A stretch of DNA of 32,172 nucleotides, taken from the NCBI RefSeq assembly GCF_001939115.1, contig NZ_MQTZ01000062.1, positions 1 through 32,172 on the forward strand, read 5' to 3'. The stretch is from Leptolyngbya sp. 'hensonii'. Its GTDB lineage: Bacteria; Cyanobacteriota; Cyanobacteriia; GCF-001939115. The notes under the pieces are model-generated. The model searched no databases. It was given only the letters and a program-made list of their open reading frames with translations, and was not told the DNA's origin. A program made the translations under genes and the position numbers. Shown here one piece after another: positions 16,680-24,970 of this stretch (position 1 is the first letter of the stretch; each line of letters opens with the position of its first letter).

Positions 16680-19436
16680 ATGACTACCCCACCACCGCGT
16701 CTGCCTCACGAGGACCATGATGACTCTCCAGCGATCCCCGTTGATGCTGTGATTGATAATCCTGGAAGCCGTTCCACCGATACGTTGCGGAACGTAGCTG
16801 CTAATGGTCATCAAGCCCCAGATGAGGTAGTGGAAGCTATTCCCGTCAATATGGTGGTTGAAAAGGGAGCCGTTGCCGTCGATGCGGTCTTGTCCGATCC
16901 CCGCCAGCCGACTCCGCAGGTCGAAGAGAACCAGAACGGAGCAGCCAGCAGTGCACTGGTCACCACAAAGGGTAACTTCTCCTCTTTTCTGGCCCCCTTG
17001 AATCAGCAGACCTTCCGTCAGGTTGTGACGGATGTGGAAGAAAAGCTGAAGGTTGTGAATCAAACCCTGTCCATGCTGGATATGCAGGGCTTTGAAGTGA
17101 TTCTGGAGGAGATGCTGAGCTCCATCACCTTCAAAACAGCGGAGCTACTCAATGCCGATCGGGCAACGATCTTTCTCCTGGATGAGGAGAAGAATGAACT
17201 GTACTCGATCGTGGCTCAGGGAGCTGGAGGAGCCCCTCTCGAAATTCGGTTTCCGGCAGATATGGGGATTGCTGGAGAAGTCGCCACATCCAAGCAGCGG
17301 GTCAACATTCCCTTCGACTTCTACAAAGATCCCCGTTCTGCTTTTGCTCAGCAAAAGGATAAAGAGACCGGATACCGCACCTACACGATGTTGGCCCTGC
17401 CACTGCTGAATGAGCAGGATGAGCTGGTAGCGGTGGTACAACTGATTAACAAGCTGAAGCCTAACTCTGGACCTGCGATTCCCCTGGCCGATCGAATTGA
17501 TCTGAGTGGGTTCACGGTGGAAGATGAAGCGGTCTTCCGGGATTTTGCTCCCTCCATTCGCTTAATTCTGGAGTCTTCGCGCTCCTTTTATATCGCCACC
17601 CAGAAACAGCGGGCGGCCAGCGCCCTGATTGCAGCGACCCAGTCCCTCAGTAAAAGTAGCCTGAACCTGGATGATACCCTCCGGCGGGTGATGGATGAGG
17701 CCAAAAAGCTGATGAACGCCGATCGCAGTACCCTCTGGCTGATCGATCGGGATAAAAATGAAATCTGGACCAAACTCCCGATGAAGGATGGTTCTTTGAA
17801 AGAACTGCGATTGCCGATCGGGGTTGGGTTTGCCGGACAGGTGGCTGCCTCCGGTGAGGTGCTGCTGATTCCTTTTGACCTGTATAAGCATCCTGGTTCA
17901 GAGACGGCGCAAAAAACCGATCAGAATAGTGGGTACCGCACCTGCAGTTTGCTTTGTATGCCGGTGTACAACGCCGATGGGGATTTGATTGGGGTCACCC
18001 AACTGGTGAACAAGATTAAGCAGGGCGATCATCCGCCCTACGATCCGGCCCATTGGCCTGAGGCTCCAGAGTGCTGGAAGGCCAGCTTCAACCGAACTGA
18101 CCAGGAATTCATGGAGACCTTCAACATTCAGGCCGGGGTGGCGCTTCAGAATGCCAAGTTGTTCGAACAGGTGAAGCAGCAAGAACAAATGCAGCGAGAT
18201 ATTCTCCGATCGCTGACGAATGGTGTGATTTCGACCGATCGTAATGGCATGATCATTGCGGCGAATGAGAGCGCTGGCTATCTGTTGGGGTTTGAGTCCC
18301 AGGATGCTCTGGAAGGGCGATCGATTCGGGATCTGGTCCAGTTGGAAAAGGGGGACTTTTCCAAGTGGCTATCTGCTGCCCTGGAAGCCAAGGATGATAA
18401 GAGTCGGCAGCAGTACTATCCAGATCAGACCCTGAAACCGCTCCAGCGAGAGGAGCAACATAGCGTCAACCTGTCGATCAATACGATCGCCGATGCCAAG
18501 GATTCCCAGCGGGTGTCCGGGGTATTGGTGGTCATGGATGACATCAGCGACGAGAAGCGACTGAAAAGCACCATGTATCGCTACATGACCCAGGAACTAG
18601 CCGAACAGTTGCTGGAGAACCCGGATGCAGCCCGCATGGGCGGGGATCGCAAGGAAGTTAGTGTGCTGTTCTCAGATATTCGCAGCTATACCACCATTAC
18701 GGAAAGCATGGCTGCCGAAGAAGTGGTGGAAATGCTGAATAAGTATTTTGAGTCGATGGTGGATGCGGTGTTCCAGTACAAGGGCACCTTGGATAAGTAC
18801 ATCGGTGATGCCATCATGGCGGTTTTTGGGTCGCCCCTGCCCCTGGATGATCATGAGTGGATGGCGGTGCAAACCGCGATCGAGATGCGCCGTCGTCTGG
18901 CTGATTTTAATGCTGAACGGGCCAAACAAAACCAGAAAACCATCCGAATTGGCATTGGGATCAATTCAGACAGCGTCATTAGCGGCAATATTGGGTCTAG
19001 TAAGCGGATGGAATTTACCGCGATCGGGGATGGGGTCAACCTGGGATCACGCCTGGAGGGAGCCAGCAAGATTTACGGTACGGATATTGTAATCAGCGAG
19101 ACGACCTATCGTCCCTGCGCCGATCGGGTCTGGGCCAGAGAACTTGATTACATCAAAGTGAAGGGGAAAAACCAGGCCGTCAAAATCTATGAACTGGTTG
19201 GTTTGAGGAGCGAACCTCTTCCAGAACAAAAACAGGAGGCGATCGCCCACTACCACGAGGGACGCAAGCATTATTTGAACCGGGATTTTGACCTGGCGAT
19301 CGCTGAATTTGCCAAAGCCAGGAAAATGGATCCTGCGGATCTGGCGGCCTCCCTCCACATCACCCGCTGCAACCAGTGGATGACGAACCCTCCCCCAGAT
19401 CATTGGGATGGATCCGATGAACTGACCCAGAAGTAG
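16680..19436 (+). CDS. cyaB: GAF-GAF-PAS class III adenylate cyclase with C-terminal TPR (CyaB1/CyaB2-like)
   Basis: A 918-residue cytoplasmic sensor cyclase with the domain order of Anabaena CyaB1/CyaB2: a disordered N-terminus (1-110), GAF-A (about 136-300), GAF-B (about 328-495), PAS (about 503-622), cyclase (about 655-845) and a TPR-like pair of helices (about 865-905). Catalytic residues are present: metal-binding Asp666 (FSDIR) and Asp710 (IGDAIMAVFG), adenine-selecting Lys706 and Thr780, and Asn787/Arg791 of the transition-state pair. Lys plus Thr points to ATP, not GTP. GAF-A has the intact cyclic-nucleotide NKFDE motif (N257 K258 ... F278-TVE-D282 E283), while GAF-B has NK ... F-NRT-DQ, with the Glu changed to Gln. 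In CyaB1/CyaB2 cAMP bound by the GAF tandem activates the enzyme, so feedback control is likely here. It appears to be monocistronic. Confidence 0.94.
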   Translation: MTTPPPRLPHEDHDDSPAIPVDAVIDNPGSRSTDTLRNVAANGHQAPDEVVEAIPVNMVVEKGAVAVDAVLSDPRQPTPQVEENQNGAASSALVTTKGNFSSFLAPLNQQTFRQVVTDVEEKLKVVNQTLSMLDMQGFEVILEEMLSSITFKTAELLNADRATIFLLDEEKNELYSIVAQGAGGAPLEIRFPADMGIAGEVATSKQRVNIPFDFYKDPRSAFAQQKDKETGYRTYTMLALPLLNEQDELVAVVQLINKLKPNSGPAIPLADRIDLSGFTVEDEAVFRDFAPSIRLILESSRSFYIATQKQRAASALIAATQSLSKSSLNLDDTLRRVMDEAKKLMNADRSTLWLIDRDKNEIWTKLPMKDGSLKELRLPIGVGFAGQVAASGEVLLIPFDLYKHPGSETAQKTDQNSGYRTCSLLCMPVYNADGDLIGVTQLVNKIKQGDHPPYDPAHWPEAPECWKASFNRTDQEFMETFNIQAGVALQNAKLFEQVKQQEQMQRDILRSLTNGVISTDRNGMIIAANESAGYLLGFESQDALEGRSIRDLVQLEKGDFSKWLSAALEAKDDKSRQQYYPDQTLKPLQREEQHSVNLSINTIADAKDSQRVSGVLVVMDDISDEKRLKSTMYRYMTQELAEQLLENPDAARMGGDRKEVSVLFSDIRSYTTITESMAAEEVVEMLNKYFESMVDAVFQYKGTLDKYIGDAIMAVFGSPLPLDDHEWMAVQTAIEMRRRLADFNAERAKQNQKTIRIGIGINSDSVISGNIGSSKRMEFTAIGDGVNLGSRLEGASKIYGTDIVISETTYRPCADRVWARELDYIKVKGKNQAVKIYELVGLRSEPLPEQKQEAIAHYHEGRKHYLNRDFDLAIAEFAKARKMDPADLAASLHITRCNQWMTNPPPDHWDGSDELTQK

Positions 19437-19797
19437 GTTGACCTTTCCACCCAAAATGCCCATGGTCAAGATAAGACCCAGCGAAGTGGAAAGAGTGACT
19501 GATTCCCCCCAGGGTAGGGGATGGCATCCGGAAGGCAGAATTCAGGGTTTCTGTGAGCTGCTTGATTCTCTCTTTCCACTGATGTCTGTGGGCTCCTGCC
19601 TCCTGATCTCAGTCTTCTAAATTCCCGCCTGGCATGGCTATCCCGGTTTAGACTAGCTGTTGTAGGGATCAACAAACAAGACTCTGCTATCCAGACAAAA
19701 AATCGATCCCAATCAATTTCATAAGAAAAAATTATTCACAACTCCCAGGATGTTTGTTACAAATTAGATATTAAGAAATGTTGCGGACACCAACTTC
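19437..19797. other. Intergenic region without a recognised gene
   Basis: 361 bp between the cyclase gene and the DUF2993 gene. Its plus-strand 60-codon frame has no ribosome-binding site and no family resemblance. The right half (from about 19670) turns AT-rich, as expected for a promoter region of the next gene. I see no strong hairpin with a T run, so the cyclase terminator was not identified. Confidence 0.5.
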
Positions 19798-20589
19798 ATG
19801 TTAGGCGGTTTGACTGGTTTGACTAATCCCCCCGGCACAGACTTTGGCGAACGCATGCTCAACAATGTGGCCGGACAGTGCATCCGACATTTGTTCACCC
19901 AGAGTGAATCGGTTGAGGTCCTGGTGCGTTGTTTTCCCTCCAGTAAACTCTTGCAGGGAAGTATTGACAACTTCAAGATGACTGGACGCGGTCTGGTCAT
20001 CCGCAAAGATTTCTATGTGGCGGAAATGTCCTTCGAGACCGATGCGGTGTCGATCGACTTCAGCTCTGTCCTCAGCGGCAAAATTCGTCTCCGCCAACCC
20101 ACTCAGGCAGTGGCCCAGGTCACCCTCTCCGAAGCAGGGATTAACCGGGCTTTCAAGGCTGAGCTGGTGAGCCAGCGGATGAAACAAATCACCATGCCTG
20201 CCCTGACAGATCTCTCTGGCGGCGATCCGGTTTCGTTTAGTGATGTGGCCTTGAAACTGCTGCCCCAGAACCGGGTGCACATCTTTGCGAAGGCTGACCT
20301 TCCCAATGGCAGGGTGCCCATCAGCCTGACAGCCACCCTGGCTGTAGAACGGCGGCGGCGCATCCTGTTTCAGTCAGCCCAGTTTGAACCTGAGTTGGTC
20401 CCAGAATCCTTACGAGGTGTCTCTGGGGTCTTGACAACTGCGTTCAGCCAGATTTTGAACGATATGGTGGATCTCGATCGCTTCGATCTGGATGGGGTTA
20501 CTTTACGCCTCAACCGTTTGGAAACCCAGGGAGATCAGTTACTTTTCAGCGGTTATGCTCAAATTGAGCATTTTCCGGGTTCTGGTTGA
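19798..20589 (+). CDS. DUF2993 (LmeA-like) domain protein
   Basis: A 263-residue protein of the DUF2993 family, common in cyanobacteria and actinobacteria. In actinobacteria LmeA is a periplasmic phospholipid-binding protein linked to lipomannan elongation; the cyanobacterial role is not established. The pattern of alternating short beta-strands is visible (DNFKMTGRGLVIRKDFYVAEM, RQPTQAVAQVTLSEAGINRAF, VDLDRFDLDGVTLRLNRLE). There is no signal peptide or hydrophobic N-terminus with this start (MLGGLTGLTNPPGTDFGER), so it may be cytoplasmic or a more upstream non-ATG start may exist. It stands alone, 90 bp before a methyltransferase gene. Confidence 0.8.
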   Translation: MLGGLTGLTNPPGTDFGERMLNNVAGQCIRHLFTQSESVEVLVRCFPSSKLLQGSIDNFKMTGRGLVIRKDFYVAEMSFETDAVSIDFSSVLSGKIRLRQPTQAVAQVTLSEAGINRAFKAELVSQRMKQITMPALTDLSGGDPVSFSDVALKLLPQNRVHIFAKADLPNGRVPISLTATLAVERRRRILFQSAQFEPELVPESLRGVSGVLTTAFSQILNDMVDLDRFDLDGVTLRLNRLETQGDQLLFSGYAQIEHFPGSG

Positions 20590-20679
20590 TTTGTGACGTT
20601 GTCATTGCTGGGGTAAAGGACAATAATTAAACGTCAGGGAATGTCTTGATAATGCTTCAACGGATACGAAGGTGAGCAA

Positions 20680-21393
20680 GTGAAGCATGATCTCAATCAG
20701 CAGAATTACGAGACTTGGCAGCGGGTCGCCCGGATCTATGCCGGAGAAGAGCTTGGTGAAGACGATCCCAACATGCGAAGATTTGTTCGCGACCAGTTTT
20801 GTCAAAGGTTATCTGGCATCAAAGTCCTTGAAATTGGTTGCGGGCCTGGAACGGATGCAGCGAGATTTGCTGAGCAAGGACTTGACGTTACTGCGACAGA
20901 TTATGCTCAGGAGTTCATTGCAGTGGTCAAAGCGCGTTATCCAGGGCTGACTACTCATGTGATGGATATGACTGAGCCAGACTTACCGCTGCAGTCATTT
21001 GATGGCATTTATGGCTTTGGGTGTTTTATTCATCTCCCCCGATCGCTGGCCGACAATACCCTATTGAAACTTCGTAATTTACTCGTTCCAGGAGGGATTC
21101 TGTGTCTGCAACTCATGGCCTCAGCTAAAGGCATTCTCGACTACAGGATTGAGAACTGGGCAGGAGACCCCGATTGTTCCATGCTGTTCACTTGCTATGG
21201 GCGTGAAGACATGGTGGAGCGCCTGACCAGGGCAGGATACTGTGATGTGGACACGATCGAGATTCCACCTTGCATTTATGACAAGCTTCCTCGGCTTGTG
21301 GAAAGAGGAATTCAGACATACCTGTGTTTAGCGCGAAACCCCCTACTGCTGCCTGTAACCCACCCCGGCCACCCCTCCCAAGAGGGGATCTGA
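20680..21393 (+). CDS. Class I SAM-dependent methyltransferase
   Basis: A 237-residue Rossmann-fold methyltransferase. Motif I is VLEIGCGPGTDAARFA (about 47-62), the acidic end of strand 2 is VTATDYAQEF, and a motif IV-like stretch DGIYGFGCFIHLPR precedes the helix that leads to the LVPGGILCLQLM strand. The start is GTG at 20680; GTG at 20672 is out of frame. An AAGGTGAG sequence in front can act as the ribosome-binding site. The substrate is not predictable. A second, unrelated methyltransferase gene follows 17 bp downstream, suggesting a small operon with it and the HAD gene. Confidence 0.85.
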   Translation: MKHDLNQQNYETWQRVARIYAGEELGEDDPNMRRFVRDQFCQRLSGIKVLEIGCGPGTDAARFAEQGLDVTATDYAQEFIAVVKARYPGLTTHVMDMTEPDLPLQSFDGIYGFGCFIHLPRSLADNTLLKLRNLLVPGGILCLQLMASAKGILDYRIENWAGDPDCSMLFTCYGREDMVERLTRAGYCDVDTIEIPPCIYDKLPRLVERGIQTYLCLARNPLLLPVTHPGHPSQEGI

Positions 21394-21410
21394 CGAAATG
21401 ACAATCACCA

Positions 21411-22316
21411 ATGACAAACCATCAAGAGAGCCTGTTCCAGCGATTTTTAACCCCTATCTTTCGGTTGCTCATCGATGGAGATGCCCTGGAGCGGGTCTAT
21501 GAGAGCGTAGATTGGCCCAGTGCGGTCGATCGCCTGGTTCGGCCAAACTTTACTTACCCGACCTACTATGAGGGGCAGAATTTTCATGGGATTCAGGGTG
21601 GGTATCTCAATCCCAGGGCAGCGGTTTTCTATGATCCGATAACCCAATACGTGCTGCCTCCCAATGAACCGCTGGTGCGCCAGGGGCTGATTTCAGTAAT
21701 TCAAGGCACGCCTCGACGGGTTCTTGATCTGGGATGTGGAACGGGAACCATGACCCTAATGCTGAAGCGGGCTTTCCCGGAAGCCGAGGTGATCGGTCTG
21801 GATCTGTCGCCTTATATGCTGACTGTGGCGGAGATGAAGGCGAAGCAGGCGAATCTGACGATTCAATTTATCCATGGCAACGCCGAACATAGTGGTTTTC
21901 CCAGTGGCTCCTGCGATCTGGTTACGGCAGCCCTGCTATTTCATGAGACCCCCACCCCGATCGCCCAGGCCATTCTGGCCGAAGCCTACCGTCTGCTGAC
22001 AGTTGGGGGTGAGGTCGCCATTTTGGATGGCAATCAACAGACATTACGCCAGACAGAGTGGCTGAATCATGTGTTTGAGGAGCCTTATATCGAAGCCTAT
22101 GCTAAAAGTAATGTCGATGCCTGGTTAAGGACTGCCGGTTTTGGGGCGGTTCAAACCCAGGATCACTGGTGGGTGCATCAGCTTTCCCACGGAGTGAAGG
22201 GGTTGTCTGTTCACCGCAAGCAGTCTGCCAGAGCCCGATCGACCTCTGGACGCTCCGATTCAGGATGGGAAGACCCGAATGGGATTCCGGCCCCGACCTT
22301 TGGCGTAGTATCCTGA
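21411..22316 (+). CDS. Class I SAM-dependent methyltransferase with N-terminal extension
   Basis: A 301-residue protein. The first 95 residues (from MTNHQESLFQRFL through a YPTYYEGQNFHGIQGGYLNP stretch) are an extension outside the core fold. The Rossmann core follows: VLDLGCGTGTMTLMLKRAF (motif I, about 105-123), VIGLDLSPYMLTVAEMK, FIHGNAEHSGFPSGSCDLVTAALLFHE, then the LLTVGGEVAILDGN strand. The order resembles UbiE/Coq5-type small-molecule methyltransferases. The last 40 residues are low-complexity and basic. It sits 17 bp after the previous methyltransferase gene and 4 bp before the HAD gene. I found no clear ribosome-binding site, so the start is less certain; the substrate is unknown. 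Confidence 0.85.
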   Translation: MTNHQESLFQRFLTPIFRLLIDGDALERVYESVDWPSAVDRLVRPNFTYPTYYEGQNFHGIQGGYLNPRAAVFYDPITQYVLPPNEPLVRQGLISVIQGTPRRVLDLGCGTGTMTLMLKRAFPEAEVIGLDLSPYMLTVAEMKAKQANLTIQFIHGNAEHSGFPSGSCDLVTAALLFHETPTPIAQAILAEAYRLLTVGGEVAILDGNQQTLRQTEWLNHVFEEPYIEAYAKSNVDAWLRTAGFGAVQTQDHWWVHQLSHGVKGLSVHRKQSARARSTSGRSDSGWEDPNGIPAPTFGVVS

Positions 22317-22320
22317 AATC

Positions 22321-23025
22321 ATGACTCTTAAGGCAGTTTTATTTGATTTCAATGGCGTCATCATTAAGGATGAAGCGATTCATCAGCGGTTGATTGAGCA
22401 ACTGCTGCTGGAGGAAAACCTGCGATCGAAACCCAAGGAATACAAGCAACTCTGTTTAGGCCGGAGCGATCGAGCCTGTCTGACGGACATCCTGAATAAG
22501 CGGGGCCGATGTGTCACGGATTCCCTGGTTACGGAGTTGATTGCGCGTAAAACCCAACGATATCGGCGCGAACTGGAAGCGATGGGTTCCCTCCCCACCT
22601 ATCCCGGCTTAGAGGATCTGATCTTCAACCTGAAAGCGGCTCAGATCAAGTTGGCTGTGGTGAGTGGCGCTTTGAGATCGGAGGTAGAACTGGTTCTACA
22701 ACGGATGCAGTTGATCCACAACTTCTCCGTGATTATTGGTGGAGACGATATTACGGTCAGCAAACCAGAACCGGATGGCTACCTGCTAGCGATCGAGCGA
22801 TTGAGAGAACAATTTCCGCATCTGGATTTGCAAGCTGGCGATTGTCTGGCGATCGAAGATACCCCTGCTGGCATCCAGGCTGCCAAACGAGCCGGGATTT
22901 CGGTGGTGGGGGTGGCGAATACCTATCCCTTCCACATGATGCAGCGGCAGTCGAACTGGGCTGTGGATTATCTCTCGGATCTGGAACTGGACCGGGTAAA
23001 GCAGGTCTATGCCCGCCCCCAGTAG
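22321..23025 (+). CDS. HAD-superfamily hydrolase with DFN motif I
   Basis: A 234-residue subfamily IA HAD protein (cap between motif I and the core, as in beta-phosphoglucomutase-like phosphatases). The nucleophile is Asp9 in VLFDFNGVII. The usual second Asp of DxD, the acid/base, is Asn11 here. Motif II is VVSGA (Ser), motif III the Lys of VSKPEPDGY, and motif IV LAIEDTPAGIQAA. The start ATG follows the previous stop by 4 bp, so it is coupled to the methyltransferase gene. The substrate is unknown. The Asn change would weaken the classical phosphatase mechanism, though I recall the DFNGVI form in other cyanobacterial homologues. Confidence 0.85.
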   Translation: MTLKAVLFDFNGVIIKDEAIHQRLIEQLLLEENLRSKPKEYKQLCLGRSDRACLTDILNKRGRCVTDSLVTELIARKTQRYRRELEAMGSLPTYPGLEDLIFNLKAAQIKLAVVSGALRSEVELVLQRMQLIHNFSVIIGGDDITVSKPEPDGYLLAIERLREQFPHLDLQAGDCLAIEDTPAGIQAAKRAGISVVGVANTYPFHMMQRQSNWAVDYLSDLELDRVKQVYARPQ

Positions 23026-23048
23026 AGTTTGCTAAAATAATTGGACCA

Positions 23049-23121
23049 GGGGAATTAGCTCAGTTGGTAGAGCGCTGCGATCGCACCGCAGAGGTCAGGG
23101 ATTCGAGTTCCCTATTCTCCA
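23049..23121 (+). tRNA. trnA-CGC: tRNA-Ala (anticodon CGC)
   Basis: A full cloverleaf can be drawn: acceptor GGGGAAT/ATTCTCC with the G3-U70 pair that is the alanine identity element; D arm GCTC/GAGC; anticodon stem CTGCG/CGCAG with loop ATCGCAC (anticodon CGC at 23082-23084, reading GCG); variable loop AGGTC; T arm AGGGA/TCCCT with loop TTCGAGT; discriminator A73. CCA is not encoded. A TAAAAT sequence (23033-23038) is suitably placed as a -10 box. A HIP1 octamer GCGATCGC (23077-23084) lies in the anticodon arm. An integrase gene follows 145 bp downstream in the same direction, so the 3' end is a likely integration site. Confidence 0.96.
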
Positions 23122-23199
23122 TAGTTTTGAACTAAGATGAAACTGTTGTACCAAGCCTGTAATTGCCTCCTGCCCTGAATTCCACTGAAAATTACAGAA

Positions 23200-23215
23200 T
23201 ATAACAACCGTTATA
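23200..23215. promoter_or_regulatory. Inverted repeat upstream of the integrase gene
   Basis: TATAAC (23200-23205) and GTTATA (23210-23215) form a perfect inverted repeat with a 4-bp spacer, 51 bp before the integrase start. Its position between the tRNA end and int fits an Int or Xis arm site, or the int promoter/operator. The stretch is AT-rich and a direct TAGGCAA repeat lies closer to int (about 23250-23266). Confidence 0.35.
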
Positions 23216-23266
23216 GACGATGAAATAAGTTGGAATAGGTTATATTTCTAGGCAAATTTTAGGCAA

Positions 23267-24370
23267 GTGGATATTACCGGGAAAATCGCTCAGGCTAACG
23301 GTCGGCTCAAGGCTGGCAACCTGGGGGTGCAAATTCAGCAAATTGGCGATCGCCTCTACCTGCGGGCAACCCTACCCCCAAAACCTGGTAACTCTAACCC
23401 TCGCCCTCACCAGCAGCGGATCAGCCTGGGGGTGAGGGCAAACCCGGCTGGTCTGAAGCAGGCCGAAGCTGAAGCCAGGAAAGTCGGTGCCTTGCTGGCC
23501 TGTCGTGAATTTGACTGGGCACCCTATTTGAATCTGGTTGAGGACTCGCCTCAGAACTGTGGAGAGTTGATTGAGGGGCTACGCCAGAATTACAGGGCCA
23601 GTGAAACAACCTGGCAGGGAGACTATCTTAAGATTTTCAAGCTCTTACCCCAGGAAAAACCTCTAACCCAGGAGCTGGTAGAACGGACTATCCAAAGCTT
23701 GACTCCCGATAACCCCAACAGCAGGACACGGGAGAGAGCCGCCATTGCCCTGGGGCGACTGTGCAGGTTTGCGGGGCTGGAGTATGACCCGGCTGCCCTG
23801 GCGGGCAAATATTCCCCGTCGCTGGTGGAGCCGCGTGATTTGCCCACTGATGAGGACATTGTTAAATCCTGGAAAAGCCTGGAAAATCTGAGTTGGGCAT
23901 GGTTTTATGGCATGGTTGCCACCTATGGGCTACGGCCCCATGAATGCTTCCACATCAAAGAGTATGAATGGCCCATCATCAGGATTGACAAGCCAACCAA
24001 GACAGGGGAAAGAGCCATCTGGCCGTTTTACCCTGAATGGGTAGAACAATTCCACCTGCAGGAAGTGCTGATACCACCCATCAAATTGGACAGAAGCAAT
24101 GAGGCGATCGGTAGGGCCTGCACTCATTACTTCTGGAAGAAACTTCCCTTTAACCTCTATTCACTTCGCCATCGATGGGCAGTGAGGACCCTGGAATTTG
24201 GCTTGGACATTTCACTCTCAGCCCAACAAATGGGTCATAGCGTAGCCACTCATAGCCGGATCTATCATCGGTGGATTGGGAAAGATGTCCATCAGAGGGC
24301 TTTTGAAGCATTGATCGCTAACCCCAACAGGCCAATTCCCCCAACGGCTCATCTTCTGTCGGGGGATTGA
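23267..24370 (+). CDS. int: Tyrosine recombinase/integrase
   Basis: A 367-residue site-specific recombinase. Residues about 15-80 look like an arm-DNA-binding domain, 95-175 the core-binding helices, and 190-345 the catalytic domain. Catalytic residues are Arg223 (YGLRPHE), Lys245 (PTKTGERA), Arg301 (YSLRHRW), His324 (QQMGHS) and nucleophile Tyr333 (SRIYHRW). The His that usually stands three residues before the second Arg is Tyr298. The GTG start at 23267 is preceded by AGGCAA. It should integrate the element at tRNA-Ala. Its last 22 bp overlap, tail to tail, the convergent Xis-like gene. Confidence 0.92.
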   Translation: MDITGKIAQANGRLKAGNLGVQIQQIGDRLYLRATLPPKPGNSNPRPHQQRISLGVRANPAGLKQAEAEARKVGALLACREFDWAPYLNLVEDSPQNCGELIEGLRQNYRASETTWQGDYLKIFKLLPQEKPLTQELVERTIQSLTPDNPNSRTRERAAIALGRLCRFAGLEYDPAALAGKYSPSLVEPRDLPTDEDIVKSWKSLENLSWAWFYGMVATYGLRPHECFHIKEYEWPIIRIDKPTKTGERAIWPFYPEWVEQFHLQEVLIPPIKLDRSNEAIGRACTHYFWKKLPFNLYSLRHRWAVRTLEFGLDISLSAQQMGHSVATHSRIYHRWIGKDVHQRAFEALIANPNRPIPPTAHLLSGD

Positions 24371-24573
24371 GAGAGCCACTCTTCTATCCGCTTGATGTGC
24401 CATCGATAAGTGGCACGGATCGCTGTGGGCCTACGGATATCTCGCCAGTGATAGCCCTGTTTCCAGTGTTCCAACATTGAATAGAGCCAATCTGACGACA
24501 CAGCCAGGGTTTCTGCCGCTGCTGGAGTCGTGACCCAATCAGGAGAAGGGTTCCTAACTTTACGCCTGGGCAT
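24349..24573 (-). CDS. Excisionase-like HTH protein
   Basis: A 74-residue basic protein with a winged-helix/MerR-type start (WVTTPAAAETLAVSSDWLYSML) and a C-terminal IRATYRWHIKRIEEWLSQ, the layout of small excisionase or HTH_17 proteins that bend DNA at att sites. I chose the second ATG (24573): GGAGG sits 8 nt in front of it but abuts the first ATG (24579). It overlaps the end of the HNH gene by 14 bp and the end of int (opposite strand) by 22 bp. The excisionase role is inferred from size, fold pattern and position next to int. Confidence 0.7.
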   Translation of the reverse strand: MPRRKVRNPSPDWVTTPAAAETLAVSSDWLYSMLEHWKQGYHWRDIRRPTAIRATYRWHIKRIEEWLSQSPDRR

Positions 24574-24970
24574 GATCATCCCCTCCGATCGCTAGAAATA
24601 ACTGTCCTTCTCTCTCTTGCTTCAGCCGTCGTTTGGTTGCCATTGCGGCCAGGTCATAGCGGCAATGGCATGGAGCACACAATGCCCTGAGATTTTCGGG
24701 CCTGCAATCTTGGGGAATGTGGTTCAGGTGGGCAACGGTGAGAACAAATCGGCCAAACTTGGGAACCTGATGTAGCCCAAATTCCTCATTTTCCTCTGTC
24801 TCAAATAGGTCAGGAGACTTATCCCAAACCCGATCAATCAGCTCTCCATCTGACTCACCTGGTCTGCGACAATCCCGACCGCACTGCTGGCACTTCCAGC
24901 CAGCCGCTTCCTTGATCGCTAGGGCGATCGCTTCCCAGTTTTCCGGGTAGAGCCGTCTATCCATGGGCAT
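24560..24970 (-). CDS. HNH endonuclease
   Basis: A 136-residue protein with a zinc-binding HNH fold: first Cys pair WKCQQCGRDC (about 26-35), the HNH core TVAHLNHIPQDCRPENLRALC (about 78-98, with the catalytic His pair and Asn), and the second Cys pair CAPCHCRYD. The likely start is the ATG at 24970, with GGAGG 8 nt upstream; GTG at 24979 and ATG at 24964 are alternatives. It overlaps the ATPase stop and the Xis-like start by 14 bp each, so the three genes are translationally coupled. A role in DNA packaging, defence or replication of the element cannot be told from the sequence. Confidence 0.85.
   Translation of the reverse strand: MPMDRRLYPENWEAIALAIKEAAGWKCQQCGRDCRRPGESDGELIDRVWDKSPDLFETEENEEFGLHQVPKFGRFVLTVAHLNHIPQDCRPENLRALCAPCHCRYDLAAMATKRRLKQEREGQLFLAIGGDDHAQA

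Noticed and set aside
19438-19620. 60-codon ORF after the cyclase gene
   Set aside because: No ribosome-binding site, no recognisable domain, and its start overlaps the cyclase stop region by chance.
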